From: Polyangiaceae bacterium
Lineage (GTDB): Bacteria; Myxococcota_A; Polyangia; Polyangiales; Polyangiaceae
Assembly: GCA_020633205.1 (NCBI GenBank)
Contig: JACKEB010000019.1
Span: 186,001 to 250,000 of the forward strand
Length of the DNA stretch: 64,000 nt
Direction of reading: 5' to 3'
Both the position numbers and the translations under genes were made by a program. Position 1 is the first letter of the stretch; each line of letters opens with the position of its first letter. Positions 8,645 to 16,663 of this stretch are shown here, one piece after another. The notes beneath the pieces were generated by a model. That model made no database searches. It had not been told where the DNA came from and was given only the letters and a program-made list of their open reading frames with translations.

Positions 8645-9823
8645 ATGAGCAGTCTGACTGACTACATCGTATTCAACGACAAGAAGCTTGCCGCGCGTTA
8701 CGCGACCAAGCGCATCCCGATGGCGACGCTTTACGAGGCGTACTTCGACGGTGACATCGACATCCCCGGCGATATCTACGCCTTCTTGCGCAATCGCAAC
8801 CTCTTCGTGAACTACTCGCTCACGTCGCAGCACCTGAAGTGGGCTGTCACGAACTTCGTTCCTGAGGTCGTGATCCACTCGAAGCTCCAGGACCAGCGCA
8901 TCGTTCGCGAGCACTACGATCGCGGAAACGACTTCTTCGAGTGGTTCCTGGGTGACCGCATGGTCTACACCAGCGCCTTCTTCGAGGATCCCGCAGAGGA
9001 GAGCTTGGAGCAGGGCCAGGACAACAAGATGAACCTGGTGGCGAAGAAGCTGCAGCTGAAGCCCGGCGAGCGCCTGCTCGACATCGGCTGCGGTTGGGGC
9101 ACCCTCGCTCGCCACACCGCCAAGTACTTCGGCACGGACTCCACCGGCGTGACCATCGCCGAGCGTCAGACCGAGTTTGGCAACAAGCGCATCAAGGACT
9201 GGGGTCTGGAGAAGCAGGCGCGCATCCTGTGCAAGGACTACCGCGACATCCCGAACCAGAAGTTCGACAAGATCGTCAGCCTGGAAATGGTCGAGCACGT
9301 CGGCGTGAAGAACCTCGTGTCCTTCTACGAGCAGGTGCGTGACCTCCTCACCGACGAAGGTCTGTTCCTTCTGCAGTGGACCGGCCTACGCCGCGGCCTG
9401 CGTCCCGAGGATCTGATCTGGGGCTTGTTCATGAACAAGTACATCTTCCCCGGTGCCGACGCGAGCCTGCCCCCGGCGGCGATGCTCAAGGCGATGGAGA
9501 AGGCTGGTTGGGAGACCCACAGCGTCGAGAACGTCTCCATCCACTACTCGTGGACGATCAAGAAGTGGCACGACAACTGGCTGAGCAACAAGGACAAGGT
9601 CCTGGCTGCCTACGGCGAGCGCTGGTTCCGCATCTGGCACATGTTCCTGGCTTGGTCGGTGATCATCGCCGAGCAGGGCAACGCTTCCTGCTTCCAGGTC
9701 GTGTTGAACAAGAACCTCGACCACTACGATCGTACCCGCTGGGTGCGCGAGAAGGCCGCCATCCTGGGCGACCGTCTGCGCATGAACGGAACCGCGCAGA
9801 ACGAGATCCGCGCGGCGGAGTAA
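8645..9823 (+). CDS. cyclopropane-fatty-acyl-phospholipid synthase family methyltransferase
   Basis: The 392-aa product is close in length to E. coli Cfa (382 aa). It has the family landmarks in order: HYDRGNDFFEWFLG, then YTSAFF, the SAM-binding DIGCGWGTLA, and SLEMVEHVG. These enzymes use SAM to add a methylene or methyl group across double bonds of membrane lipid acyl chains, or, in related families, methylate fatty acids or other lipids. The start is ATG 8645 (MSSLTDYIVF); the frame remains open upstream to 8237, but that stretch has intergenic composition. Codon use is strongly biased toward C/G third positions (AAG, CTG, ATC), suggesting high expression. A strong terminator follows 21 bases after the stop. 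Confidence 0.9.
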   Translation: MSSLTDYIVFNDKKLAARYATKRIPMATLYEAYFDGDIDIPGDIYAFLRNRNLFVNYSLTSQHLKWAVTNFVPEVVIHSKLQDQRIVREHYDRGNDFFEWFLGDRMVYTSAFFEDPAEESLEQGQDNKMNLVAKKLQLKPGERLLDIGCGWGTLARHTAKYFGTDSTGVTIAERQTEFGNKRIKDWGLEKQARILCKDYRDIPNQKFDKIVSLEMVEHVGVKNLVSFYEQVRDLLTDEGLFLLQWTGLRRGLRPEDLIWGLFMNKYIFPGADASLPPAAMLKAMEKAGWETHSVENVSIHYSWTIKKWHDNWLSNKDKVLAAYGERWFRIWHMFLAWSVIIAEQGNASCFQVVLNKNLDHYDRTRWVREKAAILGDRLRMNGTAQNEIRAAE

Positions 9824-9844
9824 TCACTCGCTAGGTCACGAATC

Positions 9845-9880
9845 AAAGCGCGTTCGGGCGATGCCCGAACGCGCTTTTTT
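9845..9880. terminator. strong Rho-independent terminator (works on both strands)
   Basis: A perfect 15-bp stem (AAAGCGCGTTCGGGC, three-base loop GAT, then its complement) runs into a T-run. The left arm begins with AAA, so the minus strand also ends in a short U-run. It lies between the convergent methyltransferase and M56-SLT genes and probably terminates both. Confidence 0.95.
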
Positions 9881-9898
9881 CATGTGGGAATAATCGGG

Positions 9899-11947
9899 TT
9901 AGGGCTTCTCGTCGCCGTTCTCCCAGTACTGCCGCTTGCGCTGCAGTCGCAAGAACGGCCGCGGGTCGAGCAGCGCCCCTTGATCACGGATCTCGAACCG
10001 GAAGCGAGGTTCGCTGGTGCCGACGTCAGCCGCGGACCCGACGACATCGCCCTGTCCGAGTGCATCGCCAACCTTGACCGCGATGGATCCCAGGAGGCTG
10101 TACTCGGTCGTGAGGCCCGAGCGATGCTTGAGCTTGACGCTCTTGCTGGAACCGTCAGTGGCGTCGTCCACCTCGATCACGATGCCGGCCAGCACCGCCT
10201 TCACGACGGATCCGTGCGGCAAGCTCAACTCCAAGGCGGTGCGCCTTTCCCGTCCCTCTCCTATCCTAGACCGCTCTTCGATGGCCGGCGCGGGCGCCTC
10301 GGACTCCTTGAGTCGCTGCGTGACCACGCGCTTGCGCCAAGCGTCGTAGTGCGGAGACGTCTCCAGGTCCTTATCCCCGTAGAGATCGCCGAGGAAGGCG
10401 ACGTAGCGCTCGGTCTCGTCTGGCAACCCGACACCAACTCGCGCCAAGTGTCTCTCCACCGCTTCCGAGCCCGCGTTGTAAGCGGACCACACGAGCTGGC
10501 GGCGTTCTGCCGGCGCTTTGTCGGCGAAGTGTGCAGACAACTCCTTCACCAGCTCTGCGCCGAGCCTAAGGTTCAACGCGGGCTCATAGAGCTCATCGTC
10601 GTTTCCGAACGGAATTCCTGCGCGTGCACTCACCGCCCTCGCTGTTGCGGGCATGAGCTGCATCAGGCCACGTGCACCCGCGGGGCTCTTGGCTTTCGGG
10701 TCCCCGCCTGACTCCGCCAACACCATCAGCGCCAGCAGATCTGCGTCTACCCCTGTGCGCTTCGCTTCAACGTTGAACAGGCCCTGATAGCGGTTCACGT
10801 CTGGGGGCAACCACTCGATGCTCAGCACTGAGGCTTGCGCCGCTTCAACTCCATCGTCGCTCCCCTGCGAATCAAGCGCCCCAGTGCACGCCGCGATCCC
10901 CGTTGCGCAGAGCCCGGCGACGAGCAAACTCGCCGCCCAGCCAAGCGCGGCTCGGCGCCTCGCTCGCGCGGCACCTCGGGGAAGCGCCTTGTCTTCTTCT
11001 GGTTGTCTCTTCATACTCACAATCCTCTCGATACGCGGCCTCAGGCCGCTCCCTAGCGCGCCCAACCCCGGCACGGGTTGGGCGTGCTGCTTTGACAGGC
11101 CAGCGATCGACCTGCGCAGCTCCTCAAGGCTCAGCAACGCCCTGGCGTAGCCAACCGGGCTCTCACCCCCGGCCAGCGCGTCCAGATCGCAGCAGAGCTC
11201 ACGCTCCTCGCGCACGGCTCTTCCTAGCCACCAAACGGCAGGGTGGAAGAAAAAGATAATTTCCGTGCAGCTTTGCAATAGGTTGAGCAGAAAGTGGCGA
11301 CGTACCACGTGGCCAATCTCGTGGCGCAAGATGGCCTCGACGCACTCGGGACTCAGATTGGTGAGCATGGAGAGCGGAAGCACCACCACCGGGCGCAGCA
11401 CCCCCAAGGTATAGGGCACCACGCTCTCGCCAGCTATGCTGACGAAACGTAGGCGCGCTGGCGCGCCAACCTCCCGCGCCAGCGCCTCACAGATGCTCTG
11501 CCAGTGCGCCTCGAGGGGTTGAGCGCTCCGCAAGATGCGCCTGTCCCGCATGAGCAACCACAAGCCGCGCGCGCACAGGAAGGCGACAACCACGCTCCAA
11601 ACACCCGCAACCAAGAGCTCACCGTGAAGGGCAAAGCCGTCAGCACTGGCTGGAGCGGCCTCGCCAACCAGTGGAGCGGTGGCAAGCGCGGGAGGCCGCG
11701 CGCCAGCTGCAACGAATGGGATCGGCGAAGAGTCGGGTGACGCGGCGTACTTCAAGATGGTGAGCAACAACGCAACTGGAAGCAGCAAGAGGCCGAGTGT
11801 CCCCAAGCGATGGCGCCCCACGGGGCCCAGATCGAACGCCCTCGAGCTGAACCAGTAGGCCAACGCCACCACCGTTGCCTGCCAGAGACTATGGGCCAGG
11901 CCGTAGCAGAGCAGCCCGGCAAAGCGCTCGAGCTCGGGAGCGCTCAT
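9899..11947 (-). CDS. BlaR1-like M56 metallopeptidase fused to lytic transglycosylase (SLT) and degenerate LytM (M23-like) domains
   Basis: This 682-aa membrane protein has BlaR1 architecture with an unusual outer part. Hydrophobic segments at about 10-33, 47-68 and 112-134 precede the cytoplasmic M56 zinc protease: HEIGH at 209-213, third ligand Glu in REERELCCD at 246-254. A fourth segment (about 334-354) follows. In BlaR1 the beta-lactam-binding sensor comes after TM4; here residues about 385-510 are an SLT lytic transglycosylase domain with catalytic Glu in AESGGDP (412), GARGLMQLMPATA and WSAYNAG. Residues about 565-668 have the LytM beta-sandwich pattern (GSVVKAVLAGIV, GDALGQGDVVG), but the zinc ligands are lost: the final HLHFE is RFRFEI. 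It overlaps the upstream BlaI-like gene by four bases (ATGA). Inference: a peptidoglycan-linked signal activates M56, which inactivates the repressor. Confidence 0.9.
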   Translation of the reverse strand: MSAPELERFAGLLCYGLAHSLWQATVVALAYWFSSRAFDLGPVGRHRLGTLGLLLLPVALLLTILKYAASPDSSPIPFVAAGARPPALATAPLVGEAAPASADGFALHGELLVAGVWSVVVAFLCARGLWLLMRDRRILRSAQPLEAHWQSICEALAREVGAPARLRFVSIAGESVVPYTLGVLRPVVVLPLSMLTNLSPECVEAILRHEIGHVVRRHFLLNLLQSCTEIIFFFHPAVWWLGRAVREERELCCDLDALAGGESPVGYARALLSLEELRRSIAGLSKQHAQPVPGLGALGSGLRPRIERIVSMKRQPEEDKALPRGAARARRRAALGWAASLLVAGLCATGIAACTGALDSQGSDDGVEAAQASVLSIEWLPPDVNRYQGLFNVEAKRTGVDADLLALMVLAESGGDPKAKSPAGARGLMQLMPATARAVSARAGIPFGNDDELYEPALNLRLGAELVKELSAHFADKAPAERRQLVWSAYNAGSEAVERHLARVGVGLPDETERYVAFLGDLYGDKDLETSPHYDAWRKRVVTQRLKESEAPAPAIEERSRIGEGRERRTALELSLPHGSVVKAVLAGIVIEVDDATDGSSKSVKLKHRSGLTTEYSLLGSIAVKVGDALGQGDVVGSAADVGTSEPRFRFEIRDQGALLDPRPFLRLQRKRQYWENGDEKP

Positions 11948-12312
11948 TCGCCCTGCTCCTCGATGCGATCGAGTAGCTCTCGGATCTCGGCGATCTCCTC
12001 TGCGGATGTCTGCTTCATAGACAGCGCTCGCATGACCATGCCGCTCGTAGAACCCCCGAACGCCTTGCCAAGCAAATCTTTCAACAAGGTCCGCTGAACC
12101 TGGTCTCGCTTGATTGCCGCGCGGTAAATATGGCTACGGGCGCTGTCGTCCCGCAGCACCAGACCCTTTTCGAACATGATCTGCAGCTGCTTCAGGGTCG
12201 TGGTGTACGCCCCTGGCTGCCCCAGCGACTCGTGAATGGCGCGCACGGTTCCGGGCCCGTGGTCCCACAGCACCTGGAGGATGGTCAGCTCAGCGTCCGT
12301 CGGTTTGCTCAT
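11944..12312 (-). CDS. BlaI/MecI-family transcriptional repressor
   Basis: The 122-aa product matches the Penicillinase_R family in length and layout: an N-terminal winged helix (PTDAELTILQVLWDHGPGTVRAIHESL, then YTTTLKQLQIMFEKGLV) and a helical dimerisation tail. The Ala-Tyr-Thr-Thr-Thr recognition-helix segment is like that of BlaI and MecI. Family members repress their own operon until the partner M56 protease triggers cleavage. The stop overlaps the start of the M56-SLT gene (ATGA), so the pair is translationally coupled. A good promoter with palindromic candidate operators lies directly upstream, and the mRNA leader appears only about seven bases long, without a Shine-Dalgarno sequence. 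Confidence 0.93.
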   Translation of the reverse strand: MSKPTDAELTILQVLWDHGPGTVRAIHESLGQPGAYTTTLKQLQIMFEKGLVLRDDSARSHIYRAAIKRDQVQRTLLKDLLGKAFGGSTSGMVMRALSMKQTSAEEIAEIRELLDRIEEQGE

Positions 12313-12313
12313 G

Positions 12314-12347
12314 ACTACGATACGTTTAATACGACAGGCTTCGTAGT
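12314..12347. promoter_or_regulatory. candidate operator: 7-bp inverted repeat spanning the promoter
   Basis: ACTACGA at 12314-12320 is perfectly complementary to TCGTAGT at 12341-12347, with the -10 box between the arms. The position fits a repressor that blocks RNA polymerase. The arms share the TCGTA core with the palindrome further upstream. Confidence 0.5.
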
Positions 12348-12355
12348 TTGGTCAA
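12326..12355 (-). promoter_or_regulatory. promoter of the blaI-like/M56-SLT operon
   Basis: On the minus strand TTGACC (12355-12350) and TATTAA (12331-12326) are separated by 18 bases, close to the sigma-70 consensus. The predicted transcription start is near 12319, about seven bases before the BlaI start codon, giving an almost leaderless mRNA. Confidence 0.65.
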
Positions 12356-12357
12356 GC

Positions 12358-12378
12358 TTCGTACGAAACCTTTCGTAC
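12358..12378. promoter_or_regulatory. candidate operator: 18-bp perfect palindrome
   Basis: GTACGAAA-CC-TTTCGTAC (12361-12378) is a perfect dyad, and TTCGTACGAA (12358-12367) is a second, overlapping perfect palindrome. They lie just upstream of the -35 box of the blaI-like gene. BlaI/MecI proteins bind short dyads in such positions, although the classical core is TACA/TGTA rather than TTCGTA. Confidence 0.55.
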
Positions 12379-12547
12379 ATAGCCAAAAACGAAGCGTTTT
12401 GTTGCTCTTGGGCGTTGGACCCGTCAGCGCCTACGAGCTTGGGACGCTCAAGCGGGGCACCCCTTGCCTCACCAGCGCCGTCGGCCTGGGCTGCCCAAAC
12501 GAGTGACCGCGCGGATGCGTACGGCGATTGCCTGGTAGAAAGGGGGT

Positions 12548-13171
12548 TCAACCCGCCGTGCGGTCGAACTCGATGATCGGCCGAGGGTTGCCGTTGGGCC
12601 AGCTGACGGTCAGCTTCCGGGAGCCCCACTCGGACCAGTTGAAGGTCCACACCGCGTAACCGTTCTTGCGCACCTGCATGACGATGCTCGCGACGCCCTT
12701 CTTCACGAAGGCGGGGATCCCCCCGGCGTTTCTACCTTCCGTCAGCGCAGCGCTCAGCACTTGGTTCGAGCCGTTGCCCAAGGTGCGACAGCTAACCCGC
12801 AACCACTCGCGGATCAGCTTGGTCTCGCAGCCGAGGGGCGTGGAGTGGCGCACGGTGATTTCCCCAACGGCGTTCCACTCAGCGATCGTGGGGGGCTTGC
12901 TCGTTCCTTCCGTGGGGATACCGGTACGCGACTGCGGCTGCGCCGCGGCCGGCGCTGCGACCGGAGCTTCTTCTGGTGCAGCGGCGGCCGGAGTGGGTTC
13001 CGCGGGATTGGCGGGCAGCTCTGGCTGAGCAGCGGCGGGCGTGGGGGCCTGTTCGTCGTTCTGCTTGCAGGCAAGTAGAGCGACTAGCACCAGGGCCAGT
13101 GCACCTAACCCCCAAAACCCACCCTGCTTGCTTGAAGGGCCAACTTGCGATGATTGACTGCAGAACGTCAT
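12548..13171 (-). CDS. hypothetical lipoprotein with Pro/Ala/Glu linker
   Basis: The 207-aa product starts at an ATG preceded by GGGGAGG (good spacing). It has a hydrophobic signal ending in the lipobox LLAC (Cys35), then a Pro/Ala/Glu-rich linker to about residue 80, then a compact domain of about 120 residues containing two cysteines (GCETK and SCRTL) that could pair. The domain ends in Trp-rich strands (YAVWTFNWSEWGSRKLTVSW). I do not recognise the family. It reads in the same direction as the downstream blaI-like operon, but the separate promoter and 230-base gap argue against co-transcription. Confidence 0.7.
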   Translation of the reverse strand: MTFCSQSSQVGPSSKQGGFWGLGALALVLVALLACKQNDEQAPTPAAAQPELPANPAEPTPAAAAPEEAPVAAPAAAQPQSRTGIPTEGTSKPPTIAEWNAVGEITVRHSTPLGCETKLIREWLRVSCRTLGNGSNQVLSAALTEGRNAGGIPAFVKKGVASIVMQVRKNGYAVWTFNWSEWGSRKLTVSWPNGNPRPIIEFDRTAG

Positions 13172-13307
13172 GAGACCTCCCCGGATTGATCAACTCAGGG
13201 TCGCTCCAGCTCGCCGGCAGCTCAAGCACGAACAACGCGGATTTCACGCACTTCGGTTGGGGGGGGAGGAGCGTACTGAGTGGACTACTGGAAGCTCTGC
13301 GGGTGAG

Positions 13308-14210
13308 TCACTGCGGACAGGTGTTGTCGCGTCGGTGCGGTTTCTCGGATGCGATGGCCTCACACAAAGAGTGACAGCTCGCCGACGGATTGGGACCGCA
13401 CTCACGATAGTCCGCGCCGACCACGACTCCGGAACAGCTGCTTGGGATGACCCAGCAAGTACCGCCAGCGTCAGTGATATTGCAGCTGTCGCCTAGCTGA
13501 GCGCACTTGGCGCCGTTCGGACACTGAAGGCCCGCGATGCCCAAGCAAGTCTTGGTGCCGCTACCAGAGCACTCCCCCTTGCCGGCCACGTTCACGCCGT
13601 TGCGCGCAGCCAAGCAGGCGTTCCAATAGGTCACGCCATCGCAGCCGCACACGATGTCCTGGGTTTGACCGCAGCCTTCCCCACGCTTCACACACTGACC
13701 CGTTTGGTCCGAACAGTGCTGCTTCTGGCAGTACTGACCGGTGTCGCCGCAGTCGGCGTTGGTCTTGCAACCACCCGTGCCGCCCGTGCCACCTGTGGCG
13801 CCGCCGGTCCCGGTGCCTGCCGTTCCAGTTCCGGCTGCACCGGCGTTTCCGGTACCACCGCTGCTCATCCCCGCGGCGCCTGCGTTCCCCGCGGATCCAG
13901 CATTCCCCGCGGATCCACCGGTTGCGCCCGCGCTTCCTCCGACTGCGCCGCTGCCAGCGGCCGCACCGCTGCCGCCAGCTGCACTGCCCCCATTTGCGCT
14001 GCCGCCGCTCGCTTGGCCTCCGCTCGAGCTACCCCCTGAAGCCGAGCCACCGCTCGTCGATCCGCCCTGAGCCGCGGCGCCCGTGCCTGCGTCGCCGCCG
14101 CTGCCGCCAGTTTGGCCGTTGAAGAGCGAGCTATCATCGCTGCTCCCACAGCCGGCCACTGCCACCCCGAACACGACGCCAGTCACGGCGAACGGTCGAA
14201 TCCAAGCCAT
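13308..14210 (-). CDS. secreted lipoprotein with GGSGG linker and Kazal-like domain
   Basis: The 300-aa product starts with a signal peptide and lipobox-like VAGC, behind a strong GGGAGGTGG ribosome site. Residues about 30-145 are almost only Gly, Ser, Ala, Thr and Asn, a flexible linker. A Cys-rich region follows (CKTNADCGDTGQYCQKQHC), then a Kazal-like segment, CGCDGVTYWNACLAARNGV, with the C-G-x-D-G-x-T-Y core of Kazal and follistatin domains. Kazal domains often inhibit serine proteases, but many Polyangia surface proteins carry this segment with unknown role. A second Cys-rich stretch closes the protein. Attachment to the outer surface is inferred from the lipobox and linker. Confidence 0.78.
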   Translation of the reverse strand: MAWIRPFAVTGVVFGVAVAGCGSSDDSSLFNGQTGGSGGDAGTGAAAQGGSTSGGSASGGSSSGGQASGGSANGGSAAGGSGAAAGSGAVGGSAGATGGSAGNAGSAGNAGAAGMSSGGTGNAGAAGTGTAGTGTGGATGGTGGTGGCKTNADCGDTGQYCQKQHCSDQTGQCVKRGEGCGQTQDIVCGCDGVTYWNACLAARNGVNVAGKGECSGSGTKTCLGIAGLQCPNGAKCAQLGDSCNITDAGGTCWVIPSSCSGVVVGADYRECGPNPSASCHSLCEAIASEKPHRRDNTCPQ

Positions 14211-14341
14211 AAGCCACCTCCCTGGTGCGCAAGCTTAGCACACGGGGGTTTTTCCCCACTTCGGCCTGGGAAGGGCCCAAGAATGCCGGGCGTTTTCCCA
14301 CTCGAGCCGAGTCGTGCTAAGGCCCCGGGCAAGGAGTGACG

Positions 14342-15223
14342 ATGGCGAAGAGCCGGGAAAAACTGCAGATCGACGTACCCGACGCCAAGCGAGATCGCCC
14401 GCATTTCGGGCGGATCGGTGGGATAGCCGCGGCTGGTTTCGCGGTGGGTCTGTTGCTTCCCGCCCTGACCGGTAAGCGCTTCGTGCCCGAGCCGCCCCCG
14501 GAAGACCGCATGCCTACCGCGGCCGAGGCCGAGAGCGCGGAAGAGGAAGAAGCGCCGCCCCCCGCCGCCAACGCCGCTCCCGCCGAGGCGCCCAAGCCGG
14601 AAGAACCCGAGGAGCAGGTGCAGACTGCCCGTGTCCAGCCCGGCAAGCCGCTGGTGCTCAGCTGCAAGGACAAGGCGGGCAACAAGGTGGCGAAGTGCGA
14701 CGAGCTCGACTTGAGCGCGACGGTGGAAGCACGGCTGCTGAACCTCGCCAACTGTGAGGGCACTGAGGACGCATCAGGCACGCTGTCCATCGGCTTCGAG
14801 ATCGACTTCGGCAAGAAGAAGATCGAGCGCATCCTGCGAGGCAAGAGCACGACCATCGCCGAGGCTCCCGCGCTGAAGCTCTACGCCTGCGCCGACAAGG
14901 AGTTCGAGACGGCCTCCGTCGATGGCGTCGATCACGAGCACACCGGCTACACCGTGTTCTACAAGGCGCAGCTTTTTCCGCCCGGCAACAAACCCGCGGC
15001 AGAGAAGCCTGAGGACACCGCGAACGAAGCCAGCGGCCTGGCCACGGTCGTGTGGAACTCCGCTGTCATCCGCTCCAAGCCGGACAAGGACAGCGATCGC
15101 CTGGCCAGCATCCTGCGCGGCACCCGCGTGACGGTGACGGGCAAGAGCGACAACTGGTACAAGATCAAATACGATGCCTCGGGTAGCGAAGGCTGGGTCT
15201 ACAAAGACGCGATTGGCATGTAG
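14342..15223 (+). CDS. membrane-anchored SH3b-domain protein
   Basis: The 293-aa product has one N-terminal hydrophobic segment (about residues 25-42, GGIAAAGFAVGLLLPAL), a Pro/Glu/Ala-rich linker, a central domain with spaced cysteines (SCKDK, KCDEL, NCEG, YACAD), and a C-terminal bacterial SH3 domain (AVIRSKPDKDSDRLASIL through GWVYKDAIGM). SH3b domains commonly bind peptidoglycan or mediate periplasmic protein contacts. ATG 14342 was chosen over the in-frame GTG at 14336 because AAGGAG overlaps the GTG and sits five bases before the ATG. The next gene starts four bases after the stop, so the two form an operon. Confidence 0.82.
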   Translation: MAKSREKLQIDVPDAKRDRPHFGRIGGIAAAGFAVGLLLPALTGKRFVPEPPPEDRMPTAAEAESAEEEEAPPPAANAAPAEAPKPEEPEEQVQTARVQPGKPLVLSCKDKAGNKVAKCDELDLSATVEARLLNLANCEGTEDASGTLSIGFEIDFGKKKIERILRGKSTTIAEAPALKLYACADKEFETASVDGVDHEHTGYTVFYKAQLFPPGNKPAAEKPEDTANEASGLATVVWNSAVIRSKPDKDSDRLASILRGTRVTVTGKSDNWYKIKYDASGSEGWVYKDAIGM

Positions 15224-15227
15224 ACCG

Positions 15228-16064
15228 ATGGTACGCGGACTCGCTTGCTCTGCAGTCCTATTCGGGTCGCTCGCGTGGTCACCTCAGGTCTTTGCTCAGG
15301 GGGGTGAGGAAGCCCCCGCAGCCGCTGGCGCCGAAGACGCTGCAACCGAGGACGCTGCAGCCAAACCAGCAGCCGCTGGCGCTGCCTCCGCAGCGGACCA
15401 GGCGGCGGCGCCTCTCGTCGTGGCGGAACCGGGAGCAGAAGCCCCGTCGCCCGAAGGCGGCAAAGGACAGGCCGGTCAGCAACTCCACGACGCACATTAC
15501 CGCGTGAAAAAGGAGACGACGGTAGTCACCGTCAAGCGGACGCGGAAATCCCGTCTCAAGCCGCCGGAGGACGTGCGCGCTGGCCTGTCCCTCGCCGCCG
15601 GCAGCATCGCGACTCCAGGCATCGATCAGGGCTGGTATGGTCGCCTGGAGATGTCCGCTCTCGCGGGCAAGCGCGAAGGGCTCTTCGGAGGTGTGGTAGG
15701 CGCGGACGCTGGGTTCGAGTACTGGACTTCGAGCGATGGCTCCGGCGGAGGGATCCCGATGGCGGTCACGCTGGGTGCTCTCGGCCCGCTGACGCACTTT
15801 GGTCTCGATCTCGGGTTCGAGTTCTTGGTCGACGACCGGAACGACGACACCGGCTTCGGGATCTACTCACCGTTCGCGCGCGGCAAGCTTGGCTTCGACT
15901 TTGGACCGGTGATGATCTTGGCCGAGTCACAGATCCAGTACCGCTGGCAGTGGGGCGCGGAGGACTACACGGACTACCGCTTGGGAGTGAGCATCAAGCT
16001 CCTGGGTGAGCCCGAGCTACCAGCGCGTGTAGTGGAAGAGGGCCCCGAGCGCCCCTTCTACTAG
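15228..16064 (+). CDS. secreted, probable outer-membrane beta-barrel-like protein
   Basis: The 278-aa product has a classical signal peptide ending VFA-QG, then a low-complexity Ala/Glu/Pro linker (about residues 22-85), then about 170 residues with alternating hydrophobic/aromatic strands, Gly turns and acidic loops (DYTDYRLGVSIKLLG near the end), as in small outer-membrane barrels. I do not recognise the family. The frame is open further upstream, but ATG 15228 is the only start that gives a signal peptide. It follows the SH3b gene by four bases, suggesting a shared envelope job. Confidence 0.7.
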   Translation: MVRGLACSAVLFGSLAWSPQVFAQGGEEAPAAAGAEDAATEDAAAKPAAAGAASAADQAAAPLVVAEPGAEAPSPEGGKGQAGQQLHDAHYRVKKETTVVTVKRTRKSRLKPPEDVRAGLSLAAGSIATPGIDQGWYGRLEMSALAGKREGLFGGVVGADAGFEYWTSSDGSGGGIPMAVTLGALGPLTHFGLDLGFEFLVDDRNDDTGFGIYSPFARGKLGFDFGPVMILAESQIQYRWQWGAEDYTDYRLGVSIKLLGEPELPARVVEEGPERPFY

Positions 16065-16112
16065 CGCATGGCGCTCACTCGAAACGCCGCGGTGTGCTAG
16101 GGAATACCGAAT

Positions 16113-16598
16113 ATGACTGCTCGTCGCAGTGGCCGCATCCCTCGGGCCCAATCGCCGGCTCGTACCCAGAGCGCTAAGACCGCCAAGCCCCAGGAGGCCG
16201 ATGCGGTGAGCGTCTCGCGTGTCGAGGCGGCAGCAAAGCCCAAGGCGAAAGAGCAAGACGTCGTCCTCGTGACTGGCCCAACCGACGATGGGAAGGGCAT
16301 GAACGTGCTCCGCGCGAAGAACGACACCCTGCAGGTTGGCGCCGTGCGGCCGCTCGAAGAGGGAAAGCCGATCCTCGGGGAACTGGTCAAGCTGAAGCCG
16401 CGCGCGGATTCACCGGCTCTGTTCGACGTGGAGAGTCAGCTCCCAAGCCCTGCCCCCGCAAAGGACACGGCGGCAAAGCGCCAGCACCCCGGAGCTCGCG
16501 CGACCAGCGCTGGCCCCGCGCAAGTTGCGACGGACACCTACCGTTCAGGTTGGGATCGCATCTACAAGCGCAACGCAAAAAAGAGCCTGCCAAACTAG
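16113..16598 (+). CDS. hypothetical basic protein
   Basis: The 161-aa product has no signal peptide and is rich in Lys, Ala, Arg and Pro at both ends. The middle (about residues 48-110, VVLVTGPTDDGKGMNVLRAKNDTL) looks like a small folded domain with several beta strands. I do not recognise a family. It lies 48 bases after the barrel-like gene on the same strand and could be the last gene of that operon. An AGGGA-type ribosome site precedes the start. Confidence 0.6.
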   Translation: MTARRSGRIPRAQSPARTQSAKTAKPQEADAVSVSRVEAAAKPKAKEQDVVLVTGPTDDGKGMNVLRAKNDTLQVGAVRPLEEGKPILGELVKLKPRADSPALFDVESQLPSPAPAKDTAAKRQHPGARATSAGPAQVATDTYRSGWDRIYKRNAKKSLPN

Positions 16599-16663
16599 GC
16601 GCTCCCTCCGGTGTGCTTGCCCAGGGCGCGTGCTCCCCTGGGGCGCTTACCTTCTCCGGGGAC

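Noticed and set aside
12315..12650. A 111-codon frame upstream of the blaI-like gene on the minus strand
   Set aside because: It covers the operator region and the end of the lipoprotein gene in another frame and has no protein-like pattern.
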